The notes under the pieces were generated by a model. The model was given only the letters and a program-made list of their open reading frames with translations, ran no database searches and had not been told where the DNA came from. A stretch of 45,091 bases of DNA from Planctomycetaceae bacterium. GTDB taxonomy: Bacteria > Planctomycetota > Planctomycetia > Pirellulales > Pirellulaceae. Position numbers and translations under genes: made by a program. Shown piece after piece: positions 18,860 to 27,589 of this stretch. The first letter of the stretch is position 1, and each line of letters starts with the position of its first letter. The stretch lies in the NCBI GenBank assembly GCA_002724245.1, contig PBOG01000177.1, forward strand, positions 1 through 45,091. Reading direction: 5' to 3'.

Positions 18860-19774
18860 ATGCGGCTTATTCGACCCTTCCAATTCAGTTGGATACGAGC
18901 GCTCATCTGCGTCGGTTTCTGGACGGCTTTAGCTCCGGCGGCACCAGTCGCTGCGCAAGACAGTTCAGCGGGGCCCAGCGCCTCGCCAAACATCATCGAT
19001 TTTCTAGGTTTACCCCAACTGCTCGCCGCAACCAAAAATTGCACCAAGGCACTGGGGGAAATGCCTCTGACAAAGTTTGTTTCCGATGGCGTGGCAAAGC
19101 CGGTGCTGCAAAGCATGGGCCTGATGCCCACGCCCGGGGTCAATTCTCTGGCGGGACAGCCTGGCCCCACGCCGACACCGGCTCCGTTCACCGAACCCGC
19201 GCCGAACAACAGTGACACACCTGAAGCCGCTGCCAATGGCGGTGGAGGTGCCAATGGCGGTGGAGGTGCCAATGGTGGTGGAGGTCCACCAGCCGCACCA
19301 CCCCCGGCGCCCCCGGCGGCACTCACCGCACAAATTGCGGCTGCCAACGACCCCGCGACGGAAGCAACCAAAATCGAGGCCTTGCAATTTCTTTCCCAGC
19401 AGGACACCGTCTGCTATCCCGAGACGATCGACACCATTCTGGCAGCACTCGACGACTGCTCTGAAGCGGTTCGCTACGCTGCGCTCCGGGCGCTATGGCA
19501 CTCACAAAACACGGCGGTTTGCGTAATCTGCCGGCAGCGGCACCGCGGCGCCATCGCATATTACAGCTGCCCATGCGAACTCAAGACCATCACTCGAATC
19601 AGTCAGCTCCTCCTGACCAGAGATCGCTACGGGCGTCTGCTTGAGGGCTCGCCGAGAGTACGCAATCTGGCTCGCATCATTCTCACGGAATGCATCTCTG
19701 GGCGTGCTCCACTCCCGGAGTCCGACCCAGCAGTGCCGGACCCTCCACTGCCAGCCCAGGTTTACGTTCGATAA
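18860..19774 (+). CDS. Exported HEAT-repeat protein with Gly-rich linker and Cys cluster
   Basis: 304 residues. Signal peptide: RLIRPFQFSWIRALICVGFW, then TALAPAAPVAAQ. Residues 35-100 are a small helical region; 100-155 form a low-complexity linker rich in Pro, Ala and Gly with three tandem ANGGGG units. From about 155 HEAT-like helices appear (KIEALQFLSQ, TIDTILAALDDCSEAVRYAA, LRALWHS), followed by a cysteine cluster CVICRQRHRG...YSCPCELKT and a last helix with SPRVRNLARIILTEC. This order of HEAT, Cys cluster and helix resembles exported planctomycete proteins of unknown role; metal binding by the cysteines is inference. The beta-rich gene follows 25 bases on, then tssA. Confidence 0.75.
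   Translation: MRLIRPFQFSWIRALICVGFWTALAPAAPVAAQDSSAGPSASPNIIDFLGLPQLLAATKNCTKALGEMPLTKFVSDGVAKPVLQSMGLMPTPGVNSLAGQPGPTPTPAPFTEPAPNNSDTPEAAANGGGGANGGGGANGGGGPPAAPPPAPPAALTAQIAAANDPATEATKIEALQFLSQQDTVCYPETIDTILAALDDCSEAVRYAALRALWHSQNTAVCVICRQRHRGAIAYYSCPCELKTITRISQLLLTRDRYGRLLEGSPRVRNLARIILTECISGRAPLPESDPAVPDPPLPAQVYVR
19232..19285 (+). repeat. Three tandem 18-bp units coding for ANGGGG
   Basis: Units of GCCAATGGCGGTGGAGGT run at 19232-19249, 19250-19267 and 19268-19285, the last with one change. They code for a flexible Gly-rich linker in the HEAT protein and could vary in copy number without changing frame. Confidence 0.92.
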
Positions 19775-19799
19775 CCCCACATCCGCGAGATACTTCCTG

Positions 19800-21065
19800 G
19801 TGCTCCCGGCTCAACGGCAATATATTCCGCTCTACTGGATAGCAGCATTGCTGTTTGCGGTGGAGGTCCGCACTGTAGTATCCCAAGAAACTCTGCGTGC
19901 TGCCCCTCCCCAACCAGGGGCCTTCGCGACCGACATACGCCAACCACAGTTCAGCCCACCGCAACCGCTCTTTCGACTTGCCGGTCCCAATGGTGTGACC
20001 ATCCGGCCGTTGAGCGCCCCACCTTCACGTCCCAGTACACCGGTGCGTTTGCCTGCTGTGAGCACAAGTACGCGCTCGACCGACCTGGAAGCTTTGACGC
20101 CGGCAAACCGTTACTTCACGCAGGCGATTGTTGAACACCTGCCGCAGTACCTGGACACGGAAAATCCCCGTTCGCCGGCAACCGAGGTGTTGGAACAGCC
20201 AGATATGCCGCCTCCCTCGACGTTACCACCGCTTCCACCAGAGATATACAACCAGGCGATCGACGCACTTGCCACGGCGCCGGAGCTTCTTGAACACCTT
20301 CCTCTGTTCGGTGAAGATTACCTCGCATTCGCTCCCTTCCTGATTCCGTCGGCACAACCCAGCACCCAGTTACGACTGAACTACAGCGGCTACTTTCAGG
20401 CCACCCCGCATCCGATCAACGGTCCCTATACCGCCGGCACGGAAGAAGACCCGTTATTCCATTCAGTCTCCGTCTACAGCGAAACAGCGAGCGGTAAAAA
20501 CGCCGGGTTCATCCAACTCGATGTGGACAGCGTCGGCCTTCGGGAAATGACCACCGGGGCAAAAACCAGTCTGCTTGAAGGCGTCGGATTATTCTCGCTG
20601 CCAACCCCGATGCCACACGACCGTTTCTGGGTGAGCATGCTTGCTGCGACGATCATACCGCTTCGCACCGACAACAGTTTCTTCGAAACCAGTATTCCCG
20701 CTGTTTCGACCGGTCTGCTGACACAATACCAGCCTGCCAGCAATATCATGTTCCATGGGACAACCAATCTCACATTTCAACCTGGTGGTGACAGCGTCTT
20801 TCTTTACGGGTTCGGTATCAGCAGCTTGCTGCATTCGACGCAAGTCGATGACCCCAGTGGCATCAGCCACGCGGTCATTCCAACCTTTGAAGCGCTCTGG
20901 TCGACGGACGTTGGCGGCGGGGACAAACTCGACACAATCCTCGCACTGGCCCCCGGCCTACGTGTTATCCTTAGCCCGGAGGTCGAACTGGGCACCCTCG
21001 GAGCATGGCATCTACTGGGTTCCGACGAACGTTCGATCCGGATCGAGTTGCGGTACTATCGCTAA
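19800..21065 (+). CDS. Exported beta-rich, possibly outer-membrane, protein
   Basis: 421 residues from GTG 19800. This start is chosen because it produces a signal peptide (LPAQRQYIP, then LYWIAALLFAVEVRTVVSQ) and clears the upstream gene by 25 bases; the frame itself is open from 19641 but that part overlaps the HEAT gene. After a Pro-rich region of about 100 residues, the C-terminal 250 residues alternate in short amphipathic strands (STQLRLNYSGYF, AGFIQLDVDSV, HGTTNLTFQP, VFLYGFGI, SIRIELRYYR). The end in a beta strand with aromatic residues fits an outer-membrane barrel. No family was recognised. Its place before tssA makes a T6SS envelope role possible but unproven. Confidence 0.65.
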   Translation: MLPAQRQYIPLYWIAALLFAVEVRTVVSQETLRAAPPQPGAFATDIRQPQFSPPQPLFRLAGPNGVTIRPLSAPPSRPSTPVRLPAVSTSTRSTDLEALTPANRYFTQAIVEHLPQYLDTENPRSPATEVLEQPDMPPPSTLPPLPPEIYNQAIDALATAPELLEHLPLFGEDYLAFAPFLIPSAQPSTQLRLNYSGYFQATPHPINGPYTAGTEEDPLFHSVSVYSETASGKNAGFIQLDVDSVGLREMTTGAKTSLLEGVGLFSLPTPMPHDRFWVSMLAATIIPLRTDNSFFETSIPAVSTGLLTQYQPASNIMFHGTTNLTFQPGGDSVFLYGFGISSLLHSTQVDDPSGISHAVIPTFEALWSTDVGGGDKLDTILALAPGLRVILSPEVELGTLGAWHLLGSDERSIRIELRYYR

Positions 21066-21278
21066 CGGACCCCAACTCCAGCGGCAGGGTTACTTGCTCG
21101 TCGGCCACTTGCCGTTCGCACTCCCTGCGAATATGGCACACACGGTGACAACCACCTCCCAGCGGTCCGTGATCACTAGTCCTGGTCCTCGGCATACCGA
21201 GAGGCAAAGTCGAACTGCAGACCGGTGTCACCGTCGCGGCGACCGACACATTTTCCCGGAAGCAAGAAACCGGCGAAC

Positions 21279-21284
21279 TATAAT
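21279..21284 (+). promoter_or_regulatory. Perfect TATAAT box upstream of tssA
   Basis: TATAAT lies 79 bases before the tssA ATG, within the 297-base gap 21066-21362. No convincing -35 element is seen at 16-19 bases, so this is a candidate only. The rest of the gap shows nothing recognisable. Confidence 0.38.
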
Positions 21285-21362
21285 AGAGTAACCGTCGCTT
21301 ATGCGGCGACTCAGGATTCCGCCATCGCGCGGGGCAGCGTCACAGTCAGGCAGCCTTTTGAA

Positions 21363-22502
21363 ATGACCATTCCCAACACCGTCTGGAACTCGATTGCGGA
21401 CCCCGTTTCCGCAGATCTGCCTTGTGGCCACGACCTTCGACAGAGTGATGACTCCAGTAAATTACTATTCCACATTCGGCACTTACGGCACCAGGCGACG
21501 ACAGAAGAAAGACAGGCGCTCCTCCAGGAAACGGACCACGCCGCATGGGTGAAGATGTGGCAGGAACTCTTGACAGAGATCTCTGCGGTACTGGGCAGAC
21601 AGAGCAAAGACCTTGAACTCCTCACTTACCTCCTGGAAGCCGCGCTGCGACTGGACGGATTCCGGGGCCTCTACCAGGCACTTGAGTACGTAACCACGTT
21701 GATTAGCGAACATTGGCCTGCGTTACATCCCTGCTCGGAAACAGACGACGACGAACTACGGCTGCGGCATCTCAACGGCCTAAACGGACTCCATGGTGAT
21801 GGCACGCTCTTGCCCGTGATCGTGACGACGCCTCTTTTGCCGGCAACGGATTGCCCGTCGATTACCCTAGGACGTTACCTCCGCGCACAAGACGCGGGCA
21901 CATCAAACAACAAACGCGCGGAACCCAACGACCAACTACCGGTCCTGAAAGCCGATGCTGCCAGTGTTCGGCCCGAAACCGTACAGGAAAGTCGCCAGGC
22001 AATTGGACGAGCGATCAGGGCATTCGACTCCCTTGACGAACAACTAACGCTCCATTGCGATGCCGCCTTCTTTTCATCTGCCATTCGAAACCGGCTGCGC
22101 AATTGCGAGGAAGCCTTGACTTACATCTGCGGACCGGCACCCTTGCCAGCGCAGGAAGCCGCGGTCGTCGACGAGAACCAACACGACGGCGCCACTGGAG
22201 ATAGCCCTATGGGACCCGAGGCAGACCACGACACACTCGACGCCAGTCAGGCAACGGACCAACCTGTACCCGGCTCCAACTCCGTGCTATCCCGCCAACA
22301 AGCAATGAAATCATTGGGGGAGGTCGCCACGTATTTTGAACGAAGTGAGCCACACAGCCCCATCGGATATGCGGTCCGGCAGCTCATCGGGTGGGGCAGC
22401 ATGGAGTTGCCACAACTGATGGAGCATCTGATTCCCGACGAACACGCCCGCGACACATTCTTCTTGCTATCGGGAATCCGTGGTCGGCAAGACGCCGAAT
22501 AG
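21363..22502 (+). CDS. tssA: TssA, T6SS baseplate/sheath-priming protein
   Basis: 379 residues from ATG 21363 (MTIPNTVW); the open frame begins at 21225 but lacks a plausible start context there. The ImpA N-terminal domain is clear: PCGHDLRQSDD, WVKMWQELLTEIS, LGRQSKDLELLTYLLEAALRLDGFRGL, and the signature HWPALHPCSETDDDELRLRHLNGL. The middle is a charged linker with coiled-coil potential (220-300). The short C-terminus (RQQAMKSLGEVATYFERSEPHSPIGYAVRQLIGW) matches the SP...Y L..R segment of short TssA types. TssA caps the sheath or baseplate and primes assembly. It is converging with the giant vWA gene and separated from other core genes. Confidence 0.9.
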   Translation: MTIPNTVWNSIADPVSADLPCGHDLRQSDDSSKLLFHIRHLRHQATTEERQALLQETDHAAWVKMWQELLTEISAVLGRQSKDLELLTYLLEAALRLDGFRGLYQALEYVTTLISEHWPALHPCSETDDDELRLRHLNGLNGLHGDGTLLPVIVTTPLLPATDCPSITLGRYLRAQDAGTSNNKRAEPNDQLPVLKADAASVRPETVQESRQAIGRAIRAFDSLDEQLTLHCDAAFFSSAIRNRLRNCEEALTYICGPAPLPAQEAAVVDENQHDGATGDSPMGPEADHDTLDASQATDQPVPGSNSVLSRQQAMKSLGEVATYFERSEPHSPIGYAVRQLIGWGSMELPQLMEHLIPDEHARDTFFLLSGIRGRQDAE

Positions 22503-22519
22503 AGCCCAGACGACCTTCC

Positions 22520-22543
22520 ACAAACGCTTAAGGAGCGTCTTGT
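22520..22543. terminator. Candidate bidirectional hairpin between tssA and the vWA gene
   Basis: ACAAACGCT (22520-22528) pairs with AGCGTCTTGT (22534-22543) around a five-base loop, with one bulge. It sits where two convergent genes end and includes the last codons of the vWA gene. No T-tract follows on either strand, so Rho-independent activity is doubtful. Confidence 0.35.
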
Positions 22544-25500
22544 GCCGGGACCACCACGCTTCCCAGTGACAAACGCATGGTGACCTCCCGCTGCTGACTC
22601 CGATCTGCTGCGGGGAGAACTGCCAGTGAAGCAGCGGTACCTGGCTCCTGGAAACGATAATGAAATGTCGCGAGTCGCTTCTCAGGGTGGATACCAAGCG
22701 CCACTGCAGCGGACCACTCGGGACTCAACAACTGCAGATTCCAGGGCATCAAAGGAGAGTCCTCCGCCGCTACCAGCGTAAGCCGCGACCACCCTCCCTG
22801 ACCGTCATACTCAACGGGAAACTCGTTGCGAGTGACGGTCAACCCGTCAATGACTGGCGACTGCTGGTCCCCCAATTTCCAGGGAGAAACCTGTTTTAAT
22901 TCACGGAGCTGTGCTCGCGACATCCAGCGCACCTGTACTTTGATACGCGACGCCGAGTGGTCCCAACCCGCAAGGTCGAACGTCCATGCGGGGAAACGCC
23001 CCACCGCATCATTTGCCAAAGTGCCCGGCAAGACATAACGACGTGGCTGACCATCGAGCGACTGCAAGTCAACCCAGACTACTTCAGGAACCCAGGATGC
23101 GTCTCGTTCGTCAACCAGACTTACCGTAATGCGCAACCCGGCGGCGCCCCGGCGTTCCGCTTGCACAATACGGAGCACTGGTTGCTGTTCGCGCGAAGAA
23201 TATGCCAGATCCTGTCGGAAAGCGGGAAGGCCATAACTTAACTGGCCGGTCTGATAATACAAACGATGCGTTTGACCGGCCTGGACCCTCACTCCCTTCC
23301 GAGATGCAACATTTTTTCGGTCTTTATCCATCACAAAAACATCAAAGATACCGGCGGGAATTTCCAGCGGCTCAGACAAGCCCATCGGCAGCAACCGCGA
23401 TGACACCACCTCTTCGGCGGTTCCCCGTTCTTGAACGCGAAAATAGAACGGCTCGAGTGCGGCCAACAGACGTGACAAAAGGCCGGAATTCGAAGCATCC
23501 ACAGCAGTCCCACCTGTCACGCCTGCGATTTTACGAAGTTGCACAAAGCCATCCTGGTCCCCGTCAAATCCGATGGCATTAACACGAATCCCTACGGCCG
23601 GCAGTGCTGTACTGATCTCCTGCAACTGCGTGGCAGCCTCTTTCGACTGGGCCCAGTTATCCACACCATCGGTCACCAGAATAACGAGCTTTCGTCCGGC
23701 ACCCGCTTGCCGAAAATCCTCAACCGTTCTTGAAAGGGCATAGAATAACGGCGTTTCACCACGCGGCGCAAGGTTCCTGACAAGCTCCTTGAACTCCATC
23801 AACGCCGCCGAGTCGAAGTCCTTGAGATCCATCTTGAGCTCGGAATCCTGTCGCGCTTGCAATTCGGAATCGGCATCATCGGTCCGCCACTCGTACCGGT
23901 GTCCGAATAGTCGCACGCCAACCTGAATCTGACTTCCTTGTACTAACTGTGCAAATTGATCCAGTGTCTCGATCAACGTCTCCATCCGACGGCCCTGAGC
24001 CATACTGCGCGAGCAATCAAGGACAAACAGCACACTCGTCCTAGCCAGTTCCCGCTGCGCGGGCTCAACCGACAAACTCGCCGGCCCCGGCGCACCAGGC
24101 CGCATCCTCAAAACACCCCATTCCTCCTCTGACACGACCTTGACCATCGCTGGCGCTGGCCAGCGATGGCCGCGATATCGCAATTCAAACTCCAGGGACT
24201 CGTCGAAAGCCACGTCCACACGTTTCCTGCGAAGCGTGATCCTGACCTGAGACCGTCCATCGCCCACAGGATCGGCACTCACGCGTTCGATGCCATCCAC
24301 TCCCGGACCACGCAACGCCAGCACCCCATCGGGAAACCCCGGTTCCAGTTGCAGACGCGCTGTCATCGATCGCGTATCGGTCCCAAACCATTCTGAGCCC
24401 TGAATCTTCCCCAGCACTCCTGGTACATGCTGCACATATTCAACAAGCCCCGCTCTATCGGCGTCCTGGTAGCGTGCCGTCAAGACAATCTTATTGAGTG
24501 CCCGCTGGCGTTCCTCGACAACTCGGTAAAGTGGGCTTTCGCTGCCGTCCTGGAAAGCCGCAGCCTGCTTCAAACAACGATTCGAGATACGCTGATAGTA
24601 CAATCGGCCATTAACCTGGCGGCCCCAAAAGTCATCCAACCGACGCAACGCAAGTCGGCAATAAAAACTCGACCACGACTGCCTGCATTGGCGGTCCACA
24701 TCCTCGACAGTAAACGCCTCAGACGCATTTCCTGCCACAAATCGCAACAAGATCCTGGCAGCCACATCCTGCTGCATTACGGTGCGTGCCAGGTTGGTCC
24801 ACAAGTCGTCATTCTGAACCCGAGAGGCTACCGACTGCTGATCGGCACTCCGGCTCCCGTCCAACCCTGCATACAATCTCAATAACTCCGCTTCATTGGC
24901 TCGCCACTGCATCAACACTGGCGACTTTGCAGCAGGTACGCGCTGCGGAGGATTCCCATCCGCAAGCTCACTTTGCTTGCCCACCTCCAGAATCCGACTG
25001 ACCAGCTTCCTCCTTTTGAGAGCCCTGTCAGCAGGCGCCCCCCCAGCCAGAAGCGGGTAACGTAACAGTCTGTCTATACTCCGCCACTGCCCAGGTGCGT
25101 CCACTTCAGCTGCCAGAATTCGCTCACACTCCGACGCCATTTCGATCTGCAATTGCCGATTCGATTCCGACAATCGATTCCCCAGTGAATCCACCTGAGA
25201 CACCCACTGCCGGTGATTTTCAACGGGGCGGCGAAACTGCCTCGTCAGCTCCCCCACACTTCCAAACTGAGTGAGAGTCTGCTGGCGTATCCGTTGCAAA
25301 AACAGAGAGGACACCTCATCGGTATCAGTCGACGGCTGCTCCAAATTCAATCGCATCAGAAACGGCGCCAATGCGAGCGAGCGTTTCCACTGCTGCAACG
25401 CCATTCCCGCCTGCCCCATGACAGACGAGAGTCCTCGCAGTGGCATCAATGGCTCGGCAGGAGCGTCACCTGTTTCGATAGCAATGTCATTTACATTCCA

Positions 25501-27579
25501 GAGCAGGTCTTCGTCTCTTCTCTGCAATTGGTCAGCCGCCAGCGTCGGCGACTCCATCCATTTCGTCACATAGGGCGCTAAACCTCCTGCTATGCACCAG
25601 GTTTTCTCGAGCAGGAGGCGATTCAGGAGGACCTTGCGGATCGCATCATCGTCTGCTCGTAATGCCGACTCATCCATCTCCGGGACGCGTCCTGCGACAG
25701 ACATCACCAGAAATTCAAGCTCAGCCGGCAACAGTACCTCCAGGCCCTCCACTCGGTCGAAGACCTGCTGGGCAGACAGCTGATTCTGCATGAAGTCGGC
25801 CACGAGTTGCGCTGGATCCCGCGTCACACCTTCGCCGGGTAGCGTTCCCGCTGCCGGAGGCACCTGAGAACTCTGCTCGGCAGACGCGACACCGGCTCCA
25901 ACCGACTCGGGTACTGGTGAAGGCGATTCACCCGGTACACTCTCTGGCTTCTCACCAGGGCTCGCAGCGTCCTTTTCCGTCTCCGTCGCTCCTGGGCCAA
26001 CGCTGCCAGTGGCTACGTTTCCACCTGAGCCTTTTGGTAGCTGAGGCGTCTCGGCAGAGGCTTCTGTTGCCGTTGTATTCTGCTGGAGGTCATCACCACA
26101 ACCGCCTGTCTCTGGTGGCACTGGAGCAGGCACCTCGGCGTCGCCGGCCCCCAACACAGCACTGGAACTCCCGCCAGGCACCTCGTCCTTTGCCTCGTCT
26201 CCATCCGGTAAATCCACCGCCGGAACATCATTCAACCCGTGCTGATTTTGGGTAACCAGCTGCTCCAACGCCAACGAGTACGACAGCGCGTCCCAGCGAT
26301 CCGTTCCACGGCGTTGGAGTGCCGTGAGCTGATGATCCGCAGCCCGAAGACTCGCGTCGATGCCACGTGTCACACCGTGCCGTATGGCATATTCCGCGTC
26401 GAGGAGGTGCTGGAAAATCTGCACCCAATGGTGCGAGTCCAACTGCTCTCTGTGGAGTGACACATCCCATTGCGTGTAACAGCGGGTCCATAAGGTCTCA
26501 AGTGCTACCAAATGCTCCTCCTGCTGCTGGAGTACCTGCTGCGCATCGTTCGGCAACGAAACCTGCCGGGACGTCACTGAATTCAAAACGGCCGGCCTGT
26601 AGGCATTCAGGTAGACGTCCTCCCACACGTCAGGCGAGCTGCGGGGAGAATGCATGACCACCACTCCCTGCCTCGCTGAGCGGTGTCTCTGGACCCACTG
26701 GCCAACTTCCGTGGCCAAATACTCGCAAAGTTCAGCGACAGACACGCGCTCATCCTTAGCCTGTTGCATGCTGCCATCCGCGGCACCACGCACCCCTTCG
26801 AGAAAGAAGTTCCCGAAGACCGATGTTCCCCAGGAAGGCTCAACCCACGACACTTCATTTTCATCACAAGACATCAGAACGATCGTCCGCTGCATCTCCG
26901 ATTCCTGCAGCCAAAGCCGCAGGTAACTTTTGGCGGCTTTCACAAAATCCTGTCCATACAAACCTCGCGCCCACAGCTGCGAGCTCACCTGACAATCAAA
27001 CACAACAATGGCATACCGTTGGTTTTCGCCTTGCCCATTTGCGGGGCCCCCCTCAGAGAGCCATTTTTGTACTTCGTGACATTTCGTCGACAGAGCGATG
27101 AAGTCTTCTTGTTCCACTGGTTCTTCAAGCCAATCGTCAGGCAGCAAAACGGGCTGCGTCTCACCCGTACGTCCGGCGACAACGATTCCTGGCACTTCGT
27201 AGTAAAAGATCCCTACGGACGAATCCTTCAACTCGCCCACAACGTCCTGCAAACGCCCGGCGACGGAGGGTGGTTGTGCACCTCCATCTCCCGACAACTC
27301 TGCATTACCGGGCGACGCAAAGCCAGGCTGATCAATCGCCAACTCCCATGACGCGACTCCCATTGCCTGATGATCTGGTGTCTTTGTGTGGACACCGAGA
27401 ATTCCAACCTCGGGCCGAGGAGCGCGAAGCCAATACACATAAACCAGCACCACAGCAACGCAAACCCAGCAGGCAACAATCAACGGAGACGACAAACGAC
27501 GCAGCAGCGTCGGTCTCCCGGTGTGCCCTCCGGACTGGCGGGGAGCTCTCCAGCGGTTGTTTTTCTGGCGGCGTGCCAT
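22528..27579 (-). CDS. Giant membrane-anchored pseudocaspase-vWA protein of the T6SS locus
   Basis: 1683 residues. A basic N-terminus (ARRQKNNRWRAPRQ) precedes one membrane segment (about 31-51), so the rest is predicted periplasmic. Residues about 110-312 read as a caspase-like fold: GIFYYEVPGIVV where active members have SGHG, then VLLPDDW, YAIVVFDCQVS where they have DAC, and SVFGNFFLEGVRGAAD. His and probably Cys positions are lost, so it is likely inactive. About 450-580 is a Pro/Glu/Ser-rich linker, then a long helical region with LLPAELEFL near 615. A vWA domain follows (about 1183-1390) with intact MIDAS: DCSRS at 1188, GETPL, and VTDGVDN. The end is beta-rich. It starts 10 bases after tssM and resembles the 1621-residue protein at 31675. 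Confidence 0.8.
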   Translation of the reverse strand: MARRQKNNRWRAPRQSGGHTGRPTLLRRLSSPLIVACWVCVAVVLVYVYWLRAPRPEVGILGVHTKTPDHQAMGVASWELAIDQPGFASPGNAELSGDGGAQPPSVAGRLQDVVGELKDSSVGIFYYEVPGIVVAGRTGETQPVLLPDDWLEEPVEQEDFIALSTKCHEVQKWLSEGGPANGQGENQRYAIVVFDCQVSSQLWARGLYGQDFVKAAKSYLRLWLQESEMQRTIVLMSCDENEVSWVEPSWGTSVFGNFFLEGVRGAADGSMQQAKDERVSVAELCEYLATEVGQWVQRHRSARQGVVVMHSPRSSPDVWEDVYLNAYRPAVLNSVTSRQVSLPNDAQQVLQQQEEHLVALETLWTRCYTQWDVSLHREQLDSHHWVQIFQHLLDAEYAIRHGVTRGIDASLRAADHQLTALQRRGTDRWDALSYSLALEQLVTQNQHGLNDVPAVDLPDGDEAKDEVPGGSSSAVLGAGDAEVPAPVPPETGGCGDDLQQNTTATEASAETPQLPKGSGGNVATGSVGPGATETEKDAASPGEKPESVPGESPSPVPESVGAGVASAEQSSQVPPAAGTLPGEGVTRDPAQLVADFMQNQLSAQQVFDRVEGLEVLLPAELEFLVMSVAGRVPEMDESALRADDDAIRKVLLNRLLLEKTWCIAGGLAPYVTKWMESPTLAADQLQRRDEDLLWNVNDIAIETGDAPAEPLMPLRGLSSVMGQAGMALQQWKRSLALAPFLMRLNLEQPSTDTDEVSSLFLQRIRQQTLTQFGSVGELTRQFRRPVENHRQWVSQVDSLGNRLSESNRQLQIEMASECERILAAEVDAPGQWRSIDRLLRYPLLAGGAPADRALKRRKLVSRILEVGKQSELADGNPPQRVPAAKSPVLMQWRANEAELLRLYAGLDGSRSADQQSVASRVQNDDLWTNLARTVMQQDVAARILLRFVAGNASEAFTVEDVDRQCRQSWSSFYCRLALRRLDDFWGRQVNGRLYYQRISNRCLKQAAAFQDGSESPLYRVVEERQRALNKIVLTARYQDADRAGLVEYVQHVPGVLGKIQGSEWFGTDTRSMTARLQLEPGFPDGVLALRGPGVDGIERVSADPVGDGRSQVRITLRRKRVDVAFDESLEFELRYRGHRWPAPAMVKVVSEEEWGVLRMRPGAPGPASLSVEPAQRELARTSVLFVLDCSRSMAQGRRMETLIETLDQFAQLVQGSQIQVGVRLFGHRYEWRTDDADSELQARQDSELKMDLKDFDSAALMEFKELVRNLAPRGETPLFYALSRTVEDFRQAGAGRKLVILVTDGVDNWAQSKEAATQLQEISTALPAVGIRVNAIGFDGDQDGFVQLRKIAGVTGGTAVDASNSGLLSRLLAALEPFYFRVQERGTAEEVVSSRLLPMGLSEPLEIPAGIFDVFVMDKDRKNVASRKGVRVQAGQTHRLYYQTGQLSYGLPAFRQDLAYSSREQQPVLRIVQAERRGAAGLRITVSLVDERDASWVPEVVWVDLQSLDGQPRRYVLPGTLANDAVGRFPAWTFDLAGWDHSASRIKVQVRWMSRAQLRELKQVSPWKLGDQQSPVIDGLTVTRNEFPVEYDGQGGWSRLTLVAAEDSPLMPWNLQLLSPEWSAAVALGIHPEKRLATFHYRFQEPGTAASLAVLPAADRSQQREVTMRLSLGSVVVPAQDAP

Positions 27580-27589
27580 GGAAATCCGA

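Noticed and set aside
20971-21249. 92-codon minus-strand frame before tssA
   Set aside because: Overlaps the end of the beta-rich gene on the other strand and lacks any start signal or domain pattern.
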